NCBI GenBank assembly: GCA_017654935.2
Contig: CM065699.1
Location: forward strand, 44,406,940-44,470,939
Source of the DNA: Phymorhynchus buccinoides
Lineage: Eukaryota; Mollusca; Gastropoda; Neogastropoda; Raphitomidae
DNA: 64,000 bases
Reading direction: 5' to 3'
Of this stretch, positions 1 to 11,785 are shown piece by piece (the stretch's first letter is position 1; every line of letters begins with the position of its first letter). The translations under genes were made by a program, and so were the position numbers. Under the pieces are notes generated by a model. That model saw only the letters and a list, made by a program, of their open reading frames with translations, did no database searches and was not told the DNA's origin.

Positions 1-700
1 CTTCCTTTCGTTAATCAACACCGTACTGACCTTGACCTTGAAGTTTGACCTTGAAAACCGAATATCTTTAAGGGGCCATAACTCCCACACCGTTGGTGTT
101 AGAGTCTTCAAATTTGGCATGTAGGTACTTTTGGCTTATGCCCGTTCTGATGGTGGCATGCCGATCAAGGTCACGGTCCGGGAGATCAGTAGGCCTTGAA
201 AGTGGTAGGGGTCTACACATTGGGTTTTAAGCCATATTTTCCACATTTGTACTTAACAGAAGCGCTTCAGATTGTGTGTGCTACTGTATACCCTAGAGTA
301 GAAAACATCCGAGCATAAATTATCACCATGATGATCTTGACCTTGAAGTGTGACCTTGAAAACCGAAATTTCCTTCTTTGCGCTATATATTTATTGTCCA
401 AGCTGTATCTCGTGAACTACAAGACATAAGCTCTTCAAATGTTGTGTCAGGATGTGACACTAACAGTATAAAACATTCGTATATAAATTATCCCCCGGAA
501 CTACGATTTTGCCGAGCAGCAGACATGTTTCCGGCCTACTACTTTTGAATCGTGTCGTAAACTATGAAAAGAGAGAGAGAGAGAGATAAAGAGAGAGAGA
601 CAGAGAGAAAGATATATTGTTTATTGGGGGGGGGGAGAGGACATAATTCTGGCCGGGTCTGCATTGTCACAATGCCTTGCTGCCGCTCGGCGATGCCCTT
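1..700 (+). repeat. Dispersed AAGGTCA/TGACCTT repeat, partial copy
   Basis: Most of 1-500 aligns by eye with 57208-57660 in the same orientation (shared phrases about accgttrgtgttagagtct, ttatgcccgttctgat, gggttttaagccatat). Bases 676-700 repeat the end of the other copy (ctgccgctcggcgayg). A GA-rich tract (567-618) and a G run sit between the two matching parts. No coding signal is seen. It is a truncated or interrupted member of a dispersed family, probably non-autonomous; its left end lies outside the window. Confidence 0.7.
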
Positions 701-719
701 GTTCATTTATTCTTTTTGT

Positions 720-970
720 CATTCAGTTCATTTTATTCCCTGATTTGAAGGGCTGTCTGTGGCCTTTAATTAAGCAGCTAACCGCTACATTATTCAATGT
801 GTTCATTCATTTTATTCCATGGTGTGAAGGGCTGTCTGTGGTCTTTAATTAAGCAGCTAACTGCTGCAGTATTCAATGTGTTCATTCATTTTATTCCCTG
901 GTTTGAAGGGCTGTCTGTGGTCTTTAATTAAGCAGCTAACCGCTAGAGTATTCAATGTGTTCATTCATTT
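720..970. repeat. 79-bp tandem repeat, about three copies
   Basis: The phrase gttcattcat recurs at 801, 880 and 959, a period of 79 bp. Each unit contains gaagggctgtctgtgg and ctttaattaagcagctaac. The first unit is more diverged. No gene is seen between 970 and 1319. Confidence 0.85.
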
Positions 971-1639
971 TTAAGCCATTATCATGTTTGATTTATCTCT
1001 GACTACTCTGCCAAAATAATTTTCTGTTGTTCTTTTTTCTTTCTTGTTTTTTTGTTGGATGGGGTTGTGTTTTGGGGTGGTTTTTTGTGTGCTTTTTGTG
1101 GTTTTTGTGTTGCTTGTTCAAATTTCACTCTAAAAAAAGTGTGTCTGTTTTGTCTTGTTTTGAAACGAGATTACACAAAGAAAGTTACTAGGCATGAGGA
1201 GGCAAGTTTAGAAGAAAAACGATCCGTCATTCATATTTCAGTCGTAAAAGAGGGGAGGTCGTAATTCAGAGGGCCGTTCGTGAGGGGGTCGACTGTACAA
1301 GAAAATTCTAGAGGATCTGCAGTGATGATTCTAGAGCGCGTCCTGGGCGAAATCGCGCGAAATTTACGCTGATGACGCCTAAATGAAAAGCCAGTGCGTC
1401 CCCTATGACGCTAGAAAAAAAATGCGGACGCGTTTTTAAACCACCAGTGCGACATTACAAAATTGCACTGCTGCTTTGCGTATAGCCAGTAAGCCGGAAA
1501 TGAATAATCCCCTTTCGCGCGCGCCATTGGACGTCAATGCTTTATCACGAGTTGAGTCTTATGAGTGGAGCGCGTCCGAGTGAGAAGATGGAGTAGTGAG
1601 AGGTCTGGTGCTGTGGCAATCATGAAGCGAACATCAACA

Positions 1640-4283
1640 CTGATTATGCGTTCAAGTCATCCAAAACACCTAAAGTGTCTGACTTAGAAGAATCTGGCCA
1701 AACATCTCGATCTGTTGTGAATGAAGATACGGCTGCAGTAGAAGATTCGGGGCCAACATCCAGTGACAATGAACTTGAGATTGCTGACGCACGTGGCGAT
1801 GGTCATGAGGAGGTTCAAAACAAAACCAGTGCCAGTGGTGGTAGGCCTAATACTCGCATCAAAACAAGAACCTTTCAGAAAGACTGGCTTATAAAATGGC
1901 CGTGGTTAGAAAACCGAGACGACGGCATGAGGTGCTTGTTTTGTATCAAACACAAAAAGAAGAATTCCTTTACCAAGCAAGAGTCTGGGTGCACTAATTA
2001 TCGTGTGAACGCATTAGAGCGCCATGTCGACACATCGGACCACCGGCATGCTGTCCAGGCTGAAGCGATGCAGAAGGATTTTCGGCAGGTTTGTAATTTA
2101 TTTTCTTCTCCATAAAATCTGTGAAATGTAAAAAAATGCTAAATGAACAAAATAAAAGTGTTCTTCATAATTGAAAATTACCCCCTCCCCTCCCCACATT
2201 TCTCAACAACAAAAAAGTTTAATTAAAGTTTTCTGATATCTTTTCAGTAACAACTTAGAGTTTAATAACCCCCCCCCCACACACACCCCCACACACACAC
2301 ACACCACACACACACCACACACACACAACACACACACAACTCCGCCACCCACCCGCTTCCCACCCCCCCACACCACCCCCACCCTAACCTTTGCAGTCTT
2401 CAAACTTGGTATGTCAGTTTTTCCTTTCTAAACATTTAATGAAATTGTAAAGACTATGACACTAGCCACAGCCTATTCTTGTGTTTCAGGCTGCTTCCTC
2501 GGCTGCCCAGAAGTCATTGTCTTCAACTGACGCCAGTATTGTTGCTGCTTTACGCACCGTGTTTTGGATGGCTAAGGAAGACATTCCTATTGCCAAGTAC
2601 TCCAGTCTGATGGACCTTCAGAAAACCCAGGGCTGTTCGGCAGTTGCTGATATCTCTGTTGCTAATAATGCAACCTACACCTCACGATCTGCTGGTGAAG
2701 AATTCCTATCATGCCTTGCTGAGGATATTCACGATAAAATTGTGAAAGAAGTGAAAGCTGCTGATAGGTACACTATACTGGTTGATGAAAGCACTGACAT
2801 CAGTGTTTCTAAACATTTGGTGATATATGTCAGAGTTGTAGATGCAAACTTTATGTCTCATACGTACTTCTTGAAGAATGTCACCATTGACAACCCAAAC
2901 TCTTATGCGAGTGTTCTCTTTGACTGCATCAAAGCAAGCCTAAGGAAGGATGGTCTTGACATGGCCAAAATAGTGGGATTTGGCTCTGATGGTGCTGCTG
3001 TTATGGTAGGAAGAAAACGTGGCGTCTCTGCTTGCATGAAAGAGGAAAGTCCTCATTGTATTAACGTGCATTGCATGGCCCACAGGTTTAACTTGGCCAC
3101 TTCGCAAGCATCAAAAAACATTCCCTACTTGAAGGAAGTTGAAAAAACTAAGTGATCTCTATTACTATTTTGGTGGCAGCAAATCAGCTAACAAAATGTG
3201 CGAGTTGAAAGAGCTTCAGAAAGTTCTTGATGATCCTGCTTTGAAGATGAAACAGTGTCATGAAATCCGTTGGATTGCGTGTTTTGAAGCTGTTAGAGCA
3301 GTGTATCTGTCTTGGCTGTCTTTGTACACTTTTTTCAGTGGCCGTGATCACAGCAAGGCCAAGGTGTTCAAAGAAAAGTTCCTGGCGCTGAAATTCTTGG
3401 GAGTGTTGGCACTGCTCATGGATGTTCTTCCATCACTTTCTCAAATGTCAATGCTGCTGCAGAAAAGAGAGCTTGACATTGCATGCATTTACCCTTCCTT
3501 GACTTCACTTCTCAAAAAGCTGACGACTGCACGGAAAGGAACCACCCACTACCAAACAGAAATAAGAGACAAGCTGGAGGTAAATTGGATGAAAAGGGAC
3601 ACACTGTGGAAGTCTGCTACAAGAAAAAGAAACTGAATTGTGGTGAGAGCTTGAAAACAACCTTCAAGGAAATTGAAGACATTAGGAATGAGTTTTGTGA
3701 CAGTTTGTCCAACAATCTGTCAGACAGATTTCCAAAGGACACGCAAGATGTTGCCACAGCATTTGGTGTACTATCTATGCGACCATTGACCTTCCTGTCA
3801 GCAGAAGACAAAGACAAGTTTGGGAATGAAGAAATAGAAACCTTGGCAGCATTTTACGGGGAAAAGGCTGTATCACAAAGTAGAAAAAAACCAAGTGACC
3901 CACTGATCAAAAAGGATCAGTGTAAGGAAGAATGGGCCCTTGCCAAGCAAACTGTTCTCCAAAACAGCTACCCAAGAGACTCCACACAGACGCTCTATCA
4001 GTTGCTGTTCCAGTACCACAGAGAGACTTTCCCTAATCTACTGGTGCTTGCCAACTTGGCATTGATTATGCCCTATCACACAGCAGATTGTGAGAGGGGA
4101 TTCAGCGCACAGAACTCCATCAAAACCAGCAAAAGGAGTAGACTACAAGAGTCCAGTCTGAACACTCTCATGACCATTAAATGTGAAGGTCCCTCTGTTT
4201 CTGAGCATGACTTTTCAGGTGCTCATTATCTGTGGAAAAACATGAAAGAGAGAAGGCTCACAAAGAAGGCTGTTAAACACTAA
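1640..4283 (+). pseudogene. hAT transposase (ZBED/KIAA1586-like), two frameshifts
   Basis: Exon 1 (to 2088) has an acidic leader and a BED-like zinc finger (CLFC, then H..H near DHRH). A 401-bp phase-0 intron follows: donor CAG/GTTTGT at 2089, acceptor TTTCAG ending 2489. Exon 2 reads an RNase-H-like catalytic region with ILVDESTD, FGSDGAAVMVG and HCMAHR, ending in the hATC dimerisation segment with CERGFSAQNSIK and a stop at 4283. The frame breaks at an A run near 3143-3148 and again near 3577-3590. I see no in-frame ATG near the start. Known family: hAT transposases cut and paste DNA in the nucleus. I infer this copy is inactive. Confidence 0.8.
2255..2395. repeat. CA/C-rich low-complexity tract inside the transposase intron
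   Basis: Irregular (CA)n mixed with C runs. It fills much of the short intron of the hAT gene and gives spurious Gly/Val/Cys-rich readings on the minus strand. Confidence 0.9.
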
Positions 4284-4800
4284 AACTTTCCACAAAGTCA
4301 AAGCCTTTTTTTTTTTTTTCACAAAGTCAAAGACTAATTGTCAGTGCAGCAGAAACTTTTTGAAATGGCAGAAACAGTTTTGAGAAATGAAATATGAACA
4401 AGTGATATTTTCTTAGTGTTAGGCTTGTGTTCTTCTCGGGAATAAGGCCACTGGATATTTATGTTACAACAACAATCATGAATGTTAATACAAAGAAAAA
4501 ACTGCATCCTTCATCTGTGTTTGTGGTTCCCCTGTACCCCTCAGCTGGATTTAGCAGAATGTGTCTGTTTATACCCGACGTCTGAGGTAAGACATGTAAC
4601 TTGTGAATACGTTCTGTCTCTGCTTTATTGTTTAAGTCATGTTTGTTGAGTCATATTACATTATGCATGGGGAGATATCTCATAAAATCTGTTTGTCTTC
4701 TGGGACCCCATTTTTTTACCATGAAGAGTCCCTAGGACCCTCTTTTTTCATCTTTAGGGGTCCTTGGACCCCCTTTTCTAAAAGTCTAGAATCATCACTG

Positions 4801-5756
4801 GATCTGTGACATATATAACCTACATTTTTAGTCATTGCAAGGCAAGACAAATGTTTTAGTCAAGTGTCGGAAAAATTATCAAATAGCAATGGTTCCAAAA
4901 GTGAAGAGTTTGAAAGAACATGGTTATGAAGGAGATCAACAGAAATAAACGGCTTGTATATCAAGGAGGAGAAGTAAAGTGTGAAAGTGTGCCGGGTTTG
5001 ACAGACGGTGGGTACGCAAGTAGCTTCACTGCGGTCCAAGTATTGTAGTTATTATCATTCTGATTATTGTGTATCGTGCAGAAGGCATTGATATCGGCAA
5101 AAACGAATAGCAAATTCTTGCAGGTTAAAAAACAAAGACACAGTTAATCAACAAATTTAATAGAAGGTTTTGGACCGGCAAAAAGTGGCCCCGGCACCGG
5201 AGATGGGTACCCTTGAACATTAAGCCAGAAGGAACAGTCCAAATGAGAATTTTCTCTGGGAACATTTGTTTTCGTGATCTATACTCCCTAACCTACCAGA
5301 AAATGCCCATAAAAAATTTATTGTGGGGGGGGGGGGGGGGGGGGGTGCATGGTAAGCAGGAATTCCTCACAGAGTAATAGAGTCCAGATCTAAATCTGAT
5401 TTTTTTTAAACGGCTGACTTCTGTTGAAAAGAAAACAGTGAGCGGGCTTTGTTTAAATGGTCAAAGTTTAGGACTGCGTCTGATTTTTACAGGGTGTACA
5501 CACTGACATCATTATGACGTCATCATAGCCACCTAAAACATAATTCTTAGAAGAAACAGTGAAATATCACCACCCCAAATGCTAAGGCGATCAAGCAATT
5601 AACTGATTTCCTGTGATTTTTAAAAATTACACATGATTTTGTGCAGTCATGCCTTCCAACCTAAAACGACACAAACAATTGGACCAAGACTGTAGCTTTG
5701 GACGCCTTGAATTTTTTCTGTTGCTTTTTTTCTGTTTCATTTATAAACTTTCCAGT
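4801..5756. other. No gene seen
   Basis: Unique-looking AT-rich sequence with a run of 21 G at 5325-5345. I see no coding region, RNA gene or element border. Confidence 0.6.
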
Positions 5757-5890
5757 GGGGGATACTGGGGGGAGGGGGTGGGTCTTTTGTATAAATATTT
5801 CCCCCACCTTTTGGAAGTTCTGTGCTAGAAACTACCTGTAATCTATCACTCTCTGTCACTCTGCCTTTTCCTTTTCTTCTTCTTCTTCTT
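5757..5890 (+). repeat. SINE-like family (GAA/TTC-associated), partial copy
   Basis: Shows the family's 5' half: a G-rich GGGGATAC start, a ggtctttygt phrase, then ccacctttggaagttctgtgc and tctgccttttcc, running into TTC repeats. The best-defined copy is at 18795-19143. Confidence 0.65.
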
Positions 5891-6950
5891 AGCTATGTGT
5901 GGCCACAATCAACACTTTGATTATTTTGCCACGGAACCGGGGAGGTTCTATACCGCTTTTGCCAGAAGAAAAGGCTCCAGGCCTGAGAAGAAATAGTGTG
6001 ACAGAAGAGGGGATAGATAAAAGAGAACCATAAGCCTAGCCAACTGCTGGGTTGTTGGAAGAAGGGGTTGTGGGGATGGGGCGGAGGGGAGGAGGAGAAG
6101 AAAAACGGGAAAGGGGGGGGGGGGGGGAGAGTATTGTACCTTGTTAGTCCGATGACCCCAGAGTGGGACCATCAGATGTGGCATCTGCAGCAAGAGGTTG
6201 TCTGCTGAGGTGTTGCCAGACTGGTCACAAAGCCCTCTGGGGTTCTGGCCTCAACTGCTGCTGGTGGCAGGACATTCCACTCCTTGATGGTACGTGGGGA
6301 AAAGGAACTTTGTCTGTACTCTGTGCGACACTGGGGAACAAGAAATTGTTGTGAGTGTCCTCTTCTTTGTCGCTCTGTCTGTGGTTCAAGCTTGGTTTTG
6401 TTGATGCTCACCATGTCATTCTGTATTTTATGCATCATGGTGAGCCAGGTTGCAACCTCCGGCATTGCTGCAGGGGACTCCAGCCAAGCCTCTGTACCAT
6501 ATCGGTGACGCTGGCTGTCCTCCAATATTGATTTGAGACGAACCTCGCAGCTCTTCGTTGGATGAGTTCCACTCTGTCAATGTTTTTCTGAGTGGAGGGA
6601 TCCCACACTGAGCAGACATAGTCAAGAAGCGGCCTTACAAAGGCCATATAGGCTTTTGCTCTCTGCTCAGTTGGAGGCTATCTTGTGGTTTCACCTGAGA
6701 AATCTGAGTGTGTGACTGGCCTTTGCTGTGATGGCACTCAGATGGGCGTCCCAGCTCCCGTTTGCCTGTAGAGTGACACCTACCTTTGTGAGGATGGGGG
6801 CAATCTCTGCAGATAGCTCCTTCAGTACCCGGGCGCTGATTTCATCAGGACCGTTGGCTTTGGAGGGGTCCAGTCCGGCTAGGAGGCGTCTAATTCCTTC
6901 CTCTGAGATGGTCACAGAGTCGAGCACTGGGTAGCATTTCTCATCCATGC

Positions 6951-7806
6951 CCCCCCGGCGGGCTTCCACCTATCATGGTGGGGGGGGGGCGGGCGTACGG
7001 AGAGGAGCCCAGCAGCCTCCTAAAGTCCAACCACACGTCCTCGTCGTAGGAGGCGGGCAACGGCTTAGGCTGGCTTATGTGGTTAGGGCCCTCCTGTGGG
7101 GATACCAGGGGGTCTTTCAGCAGAAATAGTTCCCCCTTCTTCTGGAAGTTCTATGCTAGTAACTGCCCCTACTCTATCACTCTCTTTAACTCTGCCTGGG
7201 GGTCTTTCAGCAGAAATAGTTCCCCCTTCTTCTGGAAGTTCTATGCTAGTAACTGCCCCTACTCTATCACTCTCTTTAACTCTGCCTCTTCTCTTCTTTT
7301 TGCTGTCTGGCGTCTACTTCTTTCTGCCTTGGTCCATTCTCCTGCATTTTTTCTATAAAACCCCTCCACGTTTTTCCGTTTTACAATTTATGACATGCCA
7401 GGTTTTTTTTTATTGTACACTGGCATCCACACGTGAGACTTTGCGCACTTGAGTGGGCACCTGTTGTCCATTCTGCAGTGCATATTTGCTTATATAGCCT
7501 TTTTTATGTATTTTAGCTTACTAGTATGTATTTGTTATCCTTTTTTACTGTTTTTTTAACCTGGATCCAATAAATAGAGTAGAGTGGCTCAACGTTTCCA
7601 GCACTGTGTGGATTTATGTGCTATAGGGTGCAATAATGGAGGTGTCATGTTATGAATTGTACTGAATGTTTTGTTGTTTACAGGTTGTTGAACATTGGTA
7701 AGATACATTGATGAGTGTTTTGTAATAAGTGGTCGAAGTTTACGCGGTGACAGTCCTGAGATGACCATAGCTGTTGACGGGACTATAATGGAAATAAATA
7801 AATAAA
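6951..7806 (+). mobile_element. Retroposed insertion with 12-bp target duplication and (AATA)n tail
   Basis: TCTCATCCATGC occurs at 6939-6950 and again at 7807-7818, exactly bordering the insertion, and the LINE reading frame resumes on both sides. The insert ends in aaataaataaata just before the right copy, which is typical of a retroposon tail. It begins with a C/G-rich stretch and contains a copy of the SINE-like family (from about 7095). No long open frame is present, so it is non-autonomous. Confidence 0.8.
7108..7287 (+). repeat. Tandem duplication of an 88-90 bp segment
   Basis: The block starting gggggtctttcagcagaaat at about 7109 is repeated almost exactly from about 7198, including ctggaagttctatgctagta and ctactctatcactctcttta. 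It lies inside the 856-bp retroposed insertion. Confidence 0.9.
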
Positions 7807-8129
7807 TCTCATCCATGCTCTGGACTCATCTCGGGTGTAATTCTTGCCCTCACTAAATGCTGACTGGAACTGGCTGTTCAAGGCCTCTACCTTTGCTCTG
7901 GGGTCTGCGACCAGCATCCCGTTAACCTTGAGGGGAGCCACTGTTGGATGTCCTCTGTTTTTTTATGTAGGCCCAGAAGCGTTTGTATTTTGGGGTATGG
8001 TCAGTAGTCTCTGCTGTCAGGGTACTGTTGACATATTCCCAGTATGCCTGACGCAGTTGGCGCTGTACATCGCTTCTGCACGTTCTGACTTCCTCTCTGA
8101 GTTCCTCAGTGCTGTCATCTACTATTTTT

Positions 8130-8315
8130 CTGACTTTATTCTCCTGCCTTTTTTTCAAAAAACGTCTTTCAAATAATGTCCTCCTTTGAGCTCCTCCGAA
8201 ATTGGAATGTGTTGGCTGCTTGCAGCGGGGAGACAGTGAAAACTGAAAACTGGACACATATGTAGCTCACTCATTACGGCCATATGGCCTGGGAAGGCAG
8301 AAGAAGAAGAAACAG
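8130..8315 (+). repeat. SINE-like family, 3' half with GAA tail
   Basis: Contains tcctgcctttttttcaaaa, tttgagctcctccgaaat, a cagcggggagac phrase, ggccatatggcctggga and a terminal agaagaagaagaa. It matches the minus-strand copy at 18795-19143. Confidence 0.75.
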
Positions 8316-9959
8316 CATTGGCATGTGGTACTTTTTTTAACAGCATTGGTTTGTTGGGCAGGTGGTGCATAACTATGGCCACGGGGCCAACGGAATCACA
8401 CTGAGCTGGGGAACCAGTTTGAGAGCGGCCCAAATGGCTCGAGAGTGGGCCAAGGAAATCCCCTTTTCGGCCAAGCTTTGAAGACAGACGGACACATGAT
8501 TTTAACCTGTCTCAGGCATCAGAATTGTCAGAGGATTGTCACATTTAAGAGGATTAAGAATTTCTGACAGAGGATTGGCTTCAACTGGCAGAGTTTTTTT
8601 CTTTTTAGTGAGTGTGATACTTTCTGCCAAACACAGCATTTTAAAGTGATTTCTCACTACATTAAGCCTTTGTGGTCATGTTCAGCAGGCATGGGAATTG
8701 TCAGTCTGTGGGCTGATTTCAGCTTTTTGGATGTTCCTCTTCAGTCTTTTTTTGCAAGTTTCAGCTTTTTTGATGGTCCAAGAGGACATTTATGAGATTA
8801 AAAAAAGAAGCCCAATGAGTAGAACTTAAGTTATTGGTTATAAATGAATGCAAAATGAACTAAATATATCAGTCTTATCTCTAATACTGTTTTTAAGGCT
8901 TAGATAACAGAAGAAGCTTCATTTTCTGGGGGCTGTATCCCAACACTTACAGTTTTCAGTTTTTTATTCCTTGTTCCTATGCCTGCTTCCAGACCCCAAT
9001 TTTCAGTCTTTTTTGTCTTCTCTAATTCCCATGCCTGTGTTGGGAACTGATTTCAGTGTTGTCCCTCTACAGTCTGGGGCCTTGATGGCCCTTGTACTGT
9101 GGTTTTCAGAGGATTGAACTTCTGACTATTCTGATGCCTGCCTGCTTATGTTTATGCTCTGCTGAACATTTAATTAATGAATTGAAACTAATTTGTGTGC
9201 ATGATTTCAGGGTCCAAGTTTTGTTTTCCTCTGTGGATTTTTCGGACCTGGAAATGATCTCTTGAAATTAACCCAGATTAGTATCCTATTAGCGTTTCTT
9301 TTTTGTTTTCTTGTCACTGTTTGTTGTAAGCAGATTTTTAAAAAAATATAAAGGTCAGCTTTTTAGTCTCTTTTTTTTTAAGCTCTTTACTCAGACTTTA
9401 TCTTGTATCATACAATGAAAACACTTAAAACCATAAATATTTCGAATTTTATTCTTTATTGTATACACCCAACCACGGACTGAACTATATACAAATATAC
9501 AAATTAGCTTTCTATGCATGTGTAATTTTTTAGTCTAGTAGTAAACTCGTTTCTTGTCTAGTTAGTCAGATTCCCCTTTGTGATGTGCATTTATCATCAT
9601 AGATCTTTATTCTATAATTTTAAGTTGATTATGAACTAATCCTTGATTTATAACAGGATAATAAATAAAGTGTGGTAATGATCTTACAAAGTAAATAATT
9701 AACAATAATGATTGTTGACTTTAACTAACTCTATTAATGAAAAAAAAAAGGTGAACAAATTGATAAAAGAATACATGCTTTCGTAAACAAACATTTCATC
9801 CAAGAAGCAACAACAGATGAAGGAAAGGCAGGATTATAAGAATTAAATGATCAGAAACAAAATAATATTCTGTATGCAAAACCTTGATTAGATAGACATA
9901 CTGCACCGTGACTTACTTATGCTCATAATTGTAGTTATTAGGCTATTGCCTGCCTATTT
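8316..9959. other. No gene seen
   Basis: AT-rich sequence without a convincing frame. cagctttttt/cagtcttttt phrases recur at about 8720-8775 and 9000, suggesting old repeats. No element borders were found. Confidence 0.5.
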
Positions 9960-10468
9960 TCTTTTCTTAGCTATACGATTACTGTGTTAAAATTCAGAAC
10001 TACTAATAATAACTTGCCTGTGAACACGTTGCATTATACTGGTACACCCAGACATGAAATAATTTGTGAAAAATGTAATGTACATGATGTGGCAGATGAG
10101 TTTCACTACTTATTTGTTTGTCCTTTCGTTGACACTGACAGGCGAAGGTACCTCCCTAAGTATTTTTGTACTCGCCCTAATGCTTATAAATTCAAAGCTT
10201 TGTTCTCTACAAAAAATAAGAAACTATTACTCAAACTAAAGCACTTCATTACAGTTATTAACGGTTCTTTCAGATAAATGTTATCAATCATGTCTTTTTC
10301 CCATTTTGTTTTTTAATTTAGTAATACATTACATTATTTGTAATATTGTGATATGTTTTCTTTGAAATGATTTTGGACATCACTCTTGGGTTGATTCTTG
10401 GAATTTATTTATGTGTGTATGTTTTTATATTGGGGTATGAAATGGGGTATGAAATAAATGTCTTGCCT
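9960..10468 (+). pseudogene. LINE 3' end: C-terminal zinc-knuckle-like segment and tail
   Basis: An open stretch of about 100 codons (9970-10277) carries the C..C...H..C pattern ICEKCNVHDVADEFHYLFVC, seen in the extreme C-terminus of several invertebrate LINE ORF2 proteins. After the stop, an AT-rich 3' UTR ends with gaaataaatgtcttgccttg at 10468, a repeated-word tail. The upstream RT is missing, so this is a 5'-truncated insertion. Confidence 0.65.
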
Positions 10469-10489
10469 TGCCTAAACATGAGTCATGGT

Positions 10490-10640
10490 AAGTACCGTAT
10501 TTTACGGACTACAAGGCGCACCTGATTATAACTATAAGGCCCCCAAATTGTACGCAAAATTCAGATTTTGTTATTATAGTTTCATACTATTTTATCAGTC
10601 ACATTATAAGGTGCAGGGGTCCCAGTCTAGAAAAAAAGTA
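10490..10640. repeat. Dispersed repeat with CCGTATTTTACGGACTA terminus
   Basis: The phrase taccgtattttacggactac and the following aaggcgcacctgattata are typical of a widespread small MITE-like repeat known to me from several animal genomes. Only one copy is seen here, so the borders are approximate. Confidence 0.4.
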
Positions 10641-11340
10641 TTGCCTTATTGTCAGTAAAATATGTGTTTAGTAAACACTACAGGGAAAATATTTTCCTTT
10701 TGATCCTAATTGCTTCAATTTTCTTTTCTTGTTATAACATTTTTTATTCCCCCTCTCTCATCCTTCCATTCTACTATTTTCTTTTCTTAGTGAAGCTTAC
10801 AAAACAAGCTAGCATAATTAATAATCTACCCAGTAATTATAAATGGAAGTTTTGAGACTATACAATCCTGTAGGTTTTTTTGTTATGTGTGTGTGCTAAG
10901 TGTATTATTTCATTTGAAATTATCTAATAAAATATGAATAAGTGTTCATGGGTATGTATGTTTTAATGCACTGTGTGTAGCACATGAAGCAATAAAAGTC
11001 GACAACTGAATAGCACAGAGAGTGTCACGTGACTCCAGGTGTAGCAGTAAGGGGAGGATACTCCCACCTCTGGAGCTATAACCCTTTTTCTTTTCTCTAA
11101 GAATAGGCTCTTGGGTGATCTCCCTTCGCCTGAACTAACCATGAGGAGATCCATTGCATGAGATCCTTTGCTATCAGTCAAATATTAACTCTAACTAAAA
11201 ATATAAGGCTTTGAAATGACAAACTTTCTAAGTAAAGTTCTCTAGTCTTGTATATGTCAATACATGTATCCTTTATGTGCTTCATGCTTAACTGTCCCTT
11301 GTTTAGTTTGTTTGTTTTGGGGGTGGTTGGTTGTTTTATT
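10641..11340. other. No gene seen
   Basis: AT-rich unique sequence. No supported frame or repeat border. Confidence 0.5.
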
Positions 11341-11344
11341 TGAT

Positions 11345-11785
11345 ATACTGTTCAGTAACACCGAGATCCTCCAGCATCTGTACGCTGCTTCGCTGCTGGA
11401 CATGTTAGAATGGCAGACGTGCGCCTCCCAAAATGCATCCTCTATGGAGAACTTCAGATCGGTGCACGTAACCATGGTGGGCAGAAGAAACGGTTGAAGG
11501 ACACCCTCAAAGTGTCCATGAAGGACTTTGACATCAACATTTCCTCTTGGGGAAGCTGGCCCAAAACCGACCAGCATGGTGTGGTGCCGTCACCAAGGGA
11601 GCTGCCAAATTCGAGGCTCACCGAATTGAGACAGCCCAGGCACAGCGAGAAGCGCAACAAAATTGCACTGGCAGCAGCAATTCTCCACCCCCAACAGATC
11701 CCCTCAACTTCCTTTCCTGTCCCCACTGTCACAAAACTTTCAAGTCCCTGCGTACCCATCCCACTTCCTGAACCCTAACAATAAC
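11345..11785 (+). pseudogene. LINE 3' end remnant with terminal C2H2-like motif
   Basis: One frame reads DVRLPKCILYGEL and HGGQKKRLKDTLK (about 11415-11535). A second frame continues with KGAAKFEAHRIETAQAQREA and ends with CPHCHKTFKSLRTH at about 11720-11760. This order is the usual C-terminus of a common invertebrate LINE ORF2. A frameshift near 11540 and the missing RT make it a pseudogene. Confidence 0.75.

Larger units (their letters stand above)
1320..4800 (+). mobile_element. hAT-superfamily DNA transposon, ends intact, transposase broken
   Basis: The left end at 1320 and the right end at 4800 carry a perfect 16-bp inverted repeat (CAGTGATGATTCTAGA and its complement at 4785-4800). The bases immediately outside repeat as GATCTG (1314-1319 and 4801-4806). 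hAT elements normally make 8-bp duplications, so two positions would have diverged or the border is slightly off. Inside is one plus-strand transposase with a BED-like N-terminus and a hAT C-terminal dimerisation region. The full length is 3481 bp. With both ends intact, it could have been mobilised in trans while its own coding frame decayed. Confidence 0.85.
6172..8257 (-). pseudogene. LINE remnant (CR1/jockey-like reverse transcriptase), deleted and interrupted
   Basis: Read on the minus strand from 8257 down. A pre-RT segment (RFWAYIKKQR) comes first, then after an 856-bp insertion the RT region begins with the diagnostic GPDEISARVLKEL (about 6850). The frame then jumps from KVGVTLQ to the segment normally found after the catalytic domain (SHTLRFLR), so the YADD part is deleted. 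The C-terminal part continues as FVRPLLDYVCSVWDP (about 6640) and SPRTIKEWNVLPP (about 6260), with frameshifts between them. The family encodes reverse transcriptase for target-primed retrotransposition. This copy is dead. Confidence 0.8.

Noticed and set aside
5325..5345. Long G and C runs (also 13106-13150 and 62585-62608) as quadruplex-forming regulatory sites
   Set aside because: Homopolymers of this length are common assembly or slippage products, and no gene promoter is adjacent.
11257..11759. Minus-strand frames over the LINE tail at 11.3-11.8 kb
   Set aside because: The plus strand matches a known LINE C-terminal order; the minus readings are shadows.
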